From positions 1-29,027 of the forward strand of contig JBBRCX010000060.1 in NCBI GenBank assembly GCA_038204465.1: DNA of 29,027 bases, given 5' to 3'. Shown in pieces: positions 22,054-29,027 of the stretch. The stretch is from JBBRCX01 sp038204465. GTDB lineage: Bacteria; Planctomycetota; Phycisphaerae; Tepidisphaerales; Tepidisphaeraceae. The translations under genes were made by a program, and so were the position numbers. Each line of letters begins with the position of its first letter. The stretch's first letter is position 1. The notes under the pieces were generated by a model that did not search any database, had not been told where the DNA came from, and saw nothing but the letters and a program-made list of their open reading frames with translations.

Positions 22054-25000
22054 TCACCGCGGGGCATCGGGGTTGGTCTGATCTTCGGCATTGCGGTTCT
22101 TCTGCTTCCGATCTTTCTTGGGCTTATCGCGATCCTTCTCCTTCGCGCCATCACGGCCCTTGTCCTTCGCGTCGTTGCCGCCGCCAATTCCGTTCAGGAG
22201 CCTGTCGAGCGGATTGCCGGAATCGGCGGGCTGGGTGGCGCCGTCTTTCCCCCGGCCCTTATCCCCGCCGAGTGCCCGATTGAGCAGATTGCCGGGAAGC
22301 GCATGGGCCACCGCCTGCTGGACCGCCCCCGCGATATCCACCTGGGGACTGGTTGCCAGGCCCTGCAACGGGATCTGAATCCCCTCGGGAAGATACTGCT
22401 GGAAGTCTTTGTTACGCGCGACGCCGAGCAGCTCCTTCGTCAAATCAAGCACCATCCCCATCATCTGGCGGTCCTGCAGCCGGACGTTACCCCACATCCG
22501 CAGCGGGCGTTTCTGCTCGCCCACCAGAAACGTCAGGTTGTGCGTCACGACGCCCTTTTGAATGATCACCTGCTCGTTCTGGATCTCCCCCTGCAGGCTG
22601 CGGCCGAACTCGTTCTGGCCGAGCAGATCCAGGACTTGCGCGATGACTTTGTTGCCCAGGTGAAGCGAAGTGAGGGACATGGAGAACTCGCCCTTTCCAT
22701 CGTTGTTTGGATCGTAGTCCTTCACCCGGCTGTCGACCGGCAGGCGGTCGCACTGCACCACGGTAACGTTTAACACACCCGACGCCTCTTCGGCGTTGGT
22801 GTACAGGGGGTTGTTGATCAGGTCTCCCATCTTCGAGGCGAGCAACGGGTTGAGCTTCACGTTCTCCAGGAGCTTCGTCTCCTTCGGGAAGCTCAGCCGG
22901 GGATGCGGCTCCGCAAGCGAGAGCGTTGCGCCGCCGACACGAAGCAGGCCTTCGTTGCAGACGGCCGGCTTCGGCAGTTGATCGGGATTCGCGGGATCGA
23001 CCACGCGCAGGTTTCCGTTCTCGAGCTTGAACGGAACGGAGAGGTCCCTGATCGCCAGGCCGCTGCCGTCGAGCGATCCCACGTCGAAGCCCCCGCTTCC
23101 GGAGAGCGTGCGAATCGCTTCAGCGAACGGCTTGTCGGCGGGATAGCTGCCATGGAACTCGAACCGCTTCTGTGCCGTCCCCGCGACCTTCACGTCCTTC
23201 GCCCATCCCTGCTTCGCCTCCGGCGAGAGCGTCGGCTGGATGATCTGCCAGAGCGACGCCAGATCGTAATTCAGGTCGGCGGTGAGCTGCTCGATCTTGC
23301 GCGCATGGTTGAGGTCCGAGATGTTGCCGACAACTTTCAATCCCAGCGCCTTGGTCTGTTCCATGGACAGCGATACGTCTTTGATCGACAGCACCTGCTT
23401 GCCGGGGTCGATCGATACGTCGTTCGCCAGGTGAATGCGGCGTTCCGCGAATTGCGAGTCGCTTCCCTTCACCAGGAAATCATTCACATCTGCGCGGCCG
23501 ATCGCAGCAAACCCGTTCTGGTCGGCCTGGACCTTCTGCTCGGTCGTATACTTGCCCGAATACGGATACTTCGAGCCTGGTTGCGCGCCGTCGAGCGCCT
23601 CCAGCAGCGCCGCCAGCCTGCCGACATCGCCATCGGCGGTCAGCGCAGTGTTGAGCGTGACGGCCTGCCGGCTGTTGCCGCCTGAAGCGGTAAGGGACGA
23701 AAAGAAATCGGACAGCCCGCCGACGTCACTCATCACGAGCGGAGCGGTCAGCTTCACTTCGCTCCCCGCCAGGTGCGTTACCAGCTGGCTGACGTTCAGC
23801 TCACGAATGCGCTGCACGAGCGACGGCTTCTGCGCTTCAGGCACGTTGCTCGCGGCGGGTGGCGCTGGAACGAAGGAGATCGTACTGTTGAAGTCAGCGG
23901 CGCCGAGCGTGTGCCGTACGTCGCCACACGCGAAGGATACGTCGCGCGCATCGAGCTTCGGCACGATCACGATCTTCTGCCCCTCGTGCGAAACAGAAAG
24001 GCTAAGTGTCGCGCTCCCGCCCGTGAGGGTTCGAGGCGGTGTCGGCGCATTGGGCTTTGGCGAATTGTCCGCAACTGCCTGGCGCGGCCGATCGCGCACC
24101 GCCAGAATGGGGACCAGTTGCTCCAACCCTTCCGACGCCCGCTCGGAGGCGCGGGCGGTTGTCTCAGGCTTGGAGGGGAAGAAGGCTTTGTACAGCGACT
24201 GGAGCTTCGCCAGGTCTGGGGCGTCCGCCGTCAGCGAAAGCTTTTGAACCATCTGCAGCGGGTCAGCTGCCCGCGCGCTCTTCCCTTCGCCTGTCTTCAG
24301 GACGAAATTGCCCTCAGTCACCTTCAGCAGCAGCATGTTCTGATTGTCGGTGAGCGTGAACTTGTTCAGCGTGATGGAACTCTCGTCCGCGCCGCTCGTG
24401 AAATCCCCGCCAGCTTCGATGGTCGCGGCATATCCGCTCAATACCGCCGCACGGCGCTCGCCAGCGCCGCTTCGGTCCAGCGACACGTTCGCGATCGTCG
24501 TTTTCACATCACAATTAGCCGCCGATGCGGCATATTTGCCAGAACCGGTGACCGAGAGATTCCCCTCACGGAACAAAAGCCCCTTCTCCTTCAGCGACGG
24601 CACAAGGCCGCCAAAATCGCGCTGGGCACGCGCCAGGTCCACGTTCAGTTTCTGGATATTGAAATCCGCACCGGCTGAGGCAGGCTTTGTGCTCGCGCCA
24701 GTTTTGTCCGCTGATGATGACGCGAAGTTGACGTTCCCATGCAGTTCCGCATCGACAGTCGGCCGATCGCTGTCGCCGGTGTACGCTGTCACAACACCGT
24801 TCTTTAGCTGCCTAAGCGAGTTTCGATCAAAGATCGCTTCTGCAGTGGCGACAAGTTTCACGATCTGCTGAGCAATCGGCCCCAGCCCTGCCACGCCCTC
24901 CATCCGCAGGTTCTGCGCCGTCAGCGTCGCAGTGACCAGCGGGTTGGAGCCGCCGCCGCCGGTGAGATCGCGCTTGGAGGACGTCTGAAGGTCAAACGTC

Positions 25001-26625
25001 CCCGCCAGTTGCACCTTCCCCAGCTCTATCACTTGCGACAATTCCTCGCGAAGCTTGGCAAGATCTCCGCTCGCCTGGCCCGAAAGATCGGCGAGGCTTT
25101 CGCCCTGAAAGCTCGCGTTGGTGAATACGCTCTTCAGCGTGAGCGACAGGTCACGCAGATCGGGAATCGATTTGCCGCCGCCGCGGTCCTCCGCGCCGAG
25201 AGTGAGATGTATCGGCTGCAGCTCGACGGGCTTGCCCGCCTGAGTGCCGCGGATATCGGTCACGTCGAGCGTCTGATCGATCCGCGCCTTCTCTGCCGAC
25301 ATCGCAACGGTGGTCGTCTCGGCGAATCGGCCGGACTGAAGCTCCACGTCCTTCTTCACCGCCATCGTGTTGCGCAGCTGCCGCGCGAAATCACCCAGGT
25401 CCAGATCGGTGTTGAGCGCCATCGCGCCATCCGCTCCCGGCGCCTGGTTTTTCGACAGGTTGATCAGCGACTGCGGCGTCGCGTCCATCCCGAGCATCAC
25501 CTTGCCTTGCCGCATCGTCAGCGTGATCGCCTGCTTGCCATCGCCGACGCGGAAGCGGGCGTTGTGGTAGTCCGACTGACCCGGCGCCTTCGTCACGGTC
25601 GTCGGCGGAATCACGAGGCTCACGTCGCCCAGCGACAGCGTGTCGCCCTTGAGGGCGGGCCCGCTCGCCGATGCGCCCCTGGCCGCGAGCTGGCCCTCGA
25701 TGGCGCCGCCCTGCCGCGGGTCGAGTTGAACCGTCAGCGTCGCGTCCGTGATCCCGGTAAGCTGCTGGATTCCCCCACCCGGACCGAGCAGCGCCGCGAT
25801 GCCGCTCAGATCGACGCCCGCCACATGGATCTTCTCATGAACGCTGGCGCGCTCGGTGTGCACCTCGTTGTTGTCGATCACGTCGACTGTGCCGTCGATC
25901 TGGATCGTGCCGCTCTGACCCGACGCCGTCTTCGCGACCACCTGCAGCGCGTTCTCGATGGGCTGGTTGATCTCGGGGATCTTCACTTCGCCGCCGATGG
26001 AGGTAAGGAAGACCGTCTGGTTCTTCTGAACATCCTCAAACGTGCCGCGACTGTCCTTCACCTGGATATTGCCGCGAACGTTCGGCAGCTTCGACGGCGC
26101 CGAATTCGCAGGACTCCGCGCCTGCCCGGCCCCGCGCTTCGATCGCGACGGCCTGGTCTCCTGCTTCATGAGATTGGCGAAGTTGAGCGTTCCATCGGCC
26201 TCGCGCCTGGCGTGGAAGTCGAGCCCGTCGATCACCACATTCCCGAGGTCGTAATTGCCGCGTAGGGCCTTGAGCGGGGAGAAGCCGGTCGTGAGCTGCC
26301 GCAGCTCCAGAATCTGCCTGCCGCCAGCGTCGAACAGGCGAACGCCGTTGATCGAGCGAATGCCGGTCCAACCCAGCGACCAGTCGGCGATCTCCACGCG
26401 TCCGTTTAGCCGCGCATTCACCTGCTTCACGACCAGCGAGCGGACGGGCCCGGTGCTCAGCAATGTCGGCGCGAGCGCGACCAGTGCAACGAGCAGCACG
26501 ACCAGGACACCTAACACCTTCAGCCAACGCCGCCGCTTGCGGCGCTTCGGGGGCGGCGCTACGGGATCGGTTGCTGGCTGGGAGGAGGTCGGGCTCGAAT
26601 GTGAGGGGTTTTCGGATTGAGTCAT
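22054..26625 (-). CDS. Giant AsmA-like/DUF748-type envelope protein, 1523 aa
   Basis: A very large envelope protein. The first 33 residues are Pro/Ser-rich and then strongly basic (KRRKRRRW at 27-34), followed by one hydrophobic helix at about 35-56, so it is anchored in the inner membrane with the bulk on the periplasmic side. The next ~1350 residues are repeating beta-strand-rich segments of the AsmA/TamB/YhdP type (opening with VRSLVVKQVNARLNGRVEIADW, then 'NVVIDGLDFHARREADGTLNFANL'). Such proteins form long grooves thought to carry phospholipid between membranes. The last ~70 residues are a charged low-complexity tail rich in Lys, Asp and Gly. The ATG at 26625 is preferred to an upstream in-frame start because the basic/hydrophobic anchor follows directly. 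No partner gene is adjacent. Confidence 0.8.
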   Translation of the reverse strand: MTQSENPSHSSPTSSQPATDPVAPPPKRRKRRRWLKVLGVLVVLLVALVALAPTLLSTGPVRSLVVKQVNARLNGRVEIADWSLGWTGIRSINGVRLFDAGGRQILELRQLTTGFSPLKALRGNYDLGNVVIDGLDFHARREADGTLNFANLMKQETRPSRSKRGAGQARSPANSAPSKLPNVRGNIQVKDSRGTFEDVQKNQTVFLTSIGGEVKIPEINQPIENALQVVAKTASGQSGTIQIDGTVDVIDNNEVHTERASVHEKIHVAGVDLSGIAALLGPGGGIQQLTGITDATLTVQLDPRQGGAIEGQLAARGASASGPALKGDTLSLGDVSLVIPPTTVTKAPGQSDYHNARFRVGDGKQAITLTMRQGKVMLGMDATPQSLINLSKNQAPGADGAMALNTDLDLGDFARQLRNTMAVKKDVELQSGRFAETTTVAMSAEKARIDQTLDVTDIRGTQAGKPVELQPIHLTLGAEDRGGGKSIPDLRDLSLTLKSVFTNASFQGESLADLSGQASGDLAKLREELSQVIELGKVQLAGTFDLQTSSKRDLTGGGGSNPLVTATLTAQNLRMEGVAGLGPIAQQIVKLVATAEAIFDRNSLRQLKNGVVTAYTGDSDRPTVDAELHGNVNFASSSADKTGASTKPASAGADFNIQKLNVDLARAQRDFGGLVPSLKEKGLLFREGNLSVTGSGKYAASAANCDVKTTIANVSLDRSGAGERRAAVLSGYAATIEAGGDFTSGADESSITLNKFTLTDNQNMLLLKVTEGNFVLKTGEGKSARAADPLQMVQKLSLTADAPDLAKLQSLYKAFFPSKPETTARASERASEGLEQLVPILAVRDRPRQAVADNSPKPNAPTPPRTLTGGSATLSLSVSHEGQKIVIVPKLDARDVSFACGDVRHTLGAADFNSTISFVPAPPAASNVPEAQKPSLVQRIRELNVSQLVTHLAGSEVKLTAPLVMSDVGGLSDFFSSLTASGGNSRQAVTLNTALTADGDVGRLAALLEALDGAQPGSKYPYSGKYTTEQKVQADQNGFAAIGRADVNDFLVKGSDSQFAERRIHLANDVSIDPGKQVLSIKDVSLSMEQTKALGLKVVGNISDLNHARKIEQLTADLNYDLASLWQIIQPTLSPEAKQGWAKDVKVAGTAQKRFEFHGSYPADKPFAEAIRTLSGSGGFDVGSLDGSGLAIRDLSVPFKLENGNLRVVDPANPDQLPKPAVCNEGLLRVGGATLSLAEPHPRLSFPKETKLLENVKLNPLLASKMGDLINNPLYTNAEEASGVLNVTVVQCDRLPVDSRVKDYDPNNDGKGEFSMSLTSLHLGNKVIAQVLDLLGQNEFGRSLQGEIQNEQVIIQKGVVTHNLTFLVGEQKRPLRMWGNVRLQDRQMMGMVLDLTKELLGVARNKDFQQYLPEGIQIPLQGLATSPQVDIAGAVQQAVAHALPGNLLNRALGGDKGRGKDGATQPADSGNPLDRLLNGIGGGNDAKDKGRDGAKEKDRDKPKKDRKQKNRNAEDQTNPDAPR

Positions 26626-26962
26626 GGTGAGTGCGGTAGGTCTCTTTGTTAGACGTGGATTTAAGGGCCCGGTTTGTAAAACGTCACGCGCCCGCCCGTG
26701 AAGCAGCAAAGCACGGCTGAGCCCGATGGGACAACTGGTTGACAGATGTGTCGCTCATGGAGAGCTTCTGTCCGTCAGACAGAGGTGAGGGCGGCGCATC
26801 CTTCGGCGTATTCTATACTCCGCCCGCCGGCAGCGACCACGAACAATCCAAAGCGTCGCAAGCGTCAACTCGATTGTGGTGCCGCCGGTTCGGCGTTAAC
26901 CTTCGTGCGGGGCAAGCCGATAATGCTCCGGGGGTACCGCGTCCACACGGAAGCACGAGCGT
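26626..26962. promoter_or_regulatory. Divergent intergenic region of AsmA-like and gmd genes
   Basis: 337 nt between oppositely transcribed genes, expected to hold both promoters. On the plus strand TTAACC (26896-26901) and GATAAT (26919-26924), 17 bp apart, form the best gmd promoter candidate, 38 nt before the ATG. A palindrome CTTCTGTC-CGTCA-GACAGAGG (26764-26784) could be an operator. No convincing promoter is seen for the AsmA-like gene. Confidence 0.35.
26896..26924 (+). promoter_or_regulatory. Candidate gmd promoter TTAACC-N17-GATAAT
   Basis: The hexamers match the sigma70 consensus at 4/6 and 5/6 positions with ideal spacing. The likely start point is near 26931, leaving a 32-nt leader with GGAAG (26949-26953) as the ribosome site. 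Confidence 0.4.
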
Positions 26963-28003
<1,041 letters not shown>

Positions 28004-28092
28004 AGAAGTCCGCCGGCGGGCGACCTGAACTCCCATCCACCACGGCGGACAACGCTCGGCCGTTTCCTCCGCAGTTATTTCACGGATCGCCG

Positions 28093-29027
28093 ATGAACCT
28101 CGAGCACACCGACCGAATCCTCATTACCGGCGGCGCCGGTTTCCTTGGCAGCTTCGTCGTGGAGCGCCTCAGGGGGCTCGGCTACGCCAACATCGTCATC
28201 CCGCGCCGCAAGGACTACGACCTGACGCGCGAGGCTGACGTCGAGCGCCTCTACAAGCAGGAGAAGCCCGCCGTCGTGCTTCACCTCGCCGCGGAAGTCG
28301 GCGGCATCGGCGCCAATCGCGACAATCCCGGCCGCTTCTTCTTTGCCAACATGGCGATGGGCATGCACCTGATCGAAGGCGCCCGCCGCTTCGGACTGAA
28401 GAAGTTCGTCCAGGTCGGAACCATCTGCGCCTATCCCAAGCACACGCCGGTTCCCTTCAGCGAGACCGAGCTGTGGAACGGCTATCCCGAAGAAACCAAT
28501 GCCCCCTACGGCGTCGCGAAAAAGTCGTTGCTGGTGATGTGCCAGGCATACCGCCAGCAATACGGGCTCAACGCAATCTATCTGCTTCCAGTCAATCTCT
28601 ACGGCCCGCGCGACAACTTCCACCTTCAATCCAGTCACGTCATCCCCGCGTTGATCCGCAAGTGCGTTGAGGCACGCTTACGCGGCGATGAGAAGATCAC
28701 CGCCTGGGGCACCGGAAGCGCCAGCCGGGAGTTTCTCTACGTCGAAGACTGTGCCGACGGGCTCATCGGCGCGATGCAGAAATACGATTCACCCGAGCCG
28801 ATGAATCTCGGCAGTGGTCGCGAGATCACGATCAAGGACCTCACTCAGCTCGTCGCGCGCCTGGCGCGTTTCGAAGGCGAAATCGCCTGGGACCCGAGCA
28901 AACCGGACGGCCAGCCGCGCCGCTGTCTTGACGTCAACCGCGCCTACAACGCGATCGGCTTTCGTGCCCGCACGTCGCTCGAAGAGGGTTTGGGCAAGAC
29001 CATCGACTGGTTCGACGCCAACATGAA
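28093..29027 (+). CDS. fcl: GDP-L-fucose synthase, cut by the right window edge
   Basis: 311 codons are visible with no stop before the window ends; the full family length is about 310-325 residues, so only a few codons are missing. It catalyses the epimerisation and NADPH reduction of GDP-4-keto-6-deoxymannose to GDP-L-fucose. The Rossmann loop is GGAGFLG (13-19). The family residues are visible: C112 in GTICAYPK, Y139-x3-K143 (YGVAK), and H182 in SSHVIPALIRK. PVNLYGPRDNF (166-176) is the GFS signature. The ATG at 28093 has a weak ribosome site. Adjacent gmd supplies its substrate, which makes the assignment strong. Confidence 0.93.
   Translation, partial: MNLEHTDRILITGGAGFLGSFVVERLRGLGYANIVIPRRKDYDLTREADVERLYKQEKPAVVLHLAAEVGGIGANRDNPGRFFFANMAMGMHLIEGARRFGLKKFVQVGTICAYPKHTPVPFSETELWNGYPEETNAPYGVAKKSLLVMCQAYRQQYGLNAIYLLPVNLYGPRDNFHLQSSHVIPALIRKCVEARLRGDEKITAWGTGSASREFLYVEDCADGLIGAMQKYDSPEPMNLGSGREITIKDLTQLVARLARFEGEIAWDPSKPDGQPRRCLDVNRAYNAIGFRARTSLEEGLGKTIDWFDANM

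Noticed and set aside
25009..26265. 418-codon open frame on the plus strand inside the AsmA-like gene
   Set aside because: Antisense shadow; composition dominated by Arg, Leu and His with no domain, and the opposite strand has a continuous plausible protein.
26739..26744. TTGACA hexamer upstream of gmd
   Set aside because: A perfect -35 hexamer, but no -10-like hexamer lies 15-19 bp downstream, so it is not called a promoter.

Overview
The window is a GC-rich, gene-dense piece of chromosome with no mobile elements, no CRISPR array and no complete RNA gene. The combination of a TPR/GT41 (OGT/SPINDLY-type) giant, a very large AsmA-like protein, Rieske and DUF4166/DoxX-like proteins, weak or missing Shine-Dalgarno sites at several genes and short GC-rich palindromes between genes suggests a planctomycete, possibly of the Phycisphaerae. 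This is an inference from style and gene content; no marker gene in the window proves it.

Layout. (i) 1-477 has no protein gene. On the minus strand it carries a strong sigma70-type promoter and a boxA-like antitermination site reading off the left edge, so an rRNA or other stable-RNA operon probably starts just outside. (ii) 478-8647 is a long minus-strand run. In the order of transcription it holds a NUDIX hydrolase, a rhomboid protease, an SRPBCC/DoxX-like membrane protein with an apparent 1-base frameshift, a DUF4166 protein, threonine synthase (thrC), dihydrodipicolinate reductase (dapB), an unknown 195-aa protein, and a Rieske protein with a large unassigned helical part. (iii) 8776-12373, plus strand: a small membrane-anchored protein whose gene overlaps a CPA2-type cation/proton antiporter with tandem USP-like domains, then a Cof-type HAD phosphatase and an intrinsic terminator. 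(iv) xseA on the minus strand at 12602-14176. (v) 14268-20450, plus strand: a 1351-aa protein that is two complete TPR+GT41 glycosyltransferases in one chain, a GNAT acetyltransferase and MgtE. (vi) 20566-26625, minus strand: metK (TTG start) and a 1523-aa AsmA-like protein. (vii) 26963-end, plus strand: gmd and fcl, the two-step route from GDP-mannose to GDP-L-fucose; fcl is cut by the right edge.

Functional links. thrC and dapB are both in the aspartate-family amino acid branch. gmd and fcl form a sugar-nucleotide pathway, and the tandem GT41 enzyme 9 kb away belongs to the family that includes both O-GlcNAc and O-fucose (SPINDLY) protein transferases. Several genes have a TATAAT/TATACT box only about 10-16 nt before the start codon, so short-leader or leaderless mRNAs are likely. 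The most interesting items are the tandem GT41 protein and its possible GDP-fucose link, the stable-RNA leader at the left edge, the frameshift in the DoxX-like gene, and the structured 3' region before the terminator at 12470-12501.
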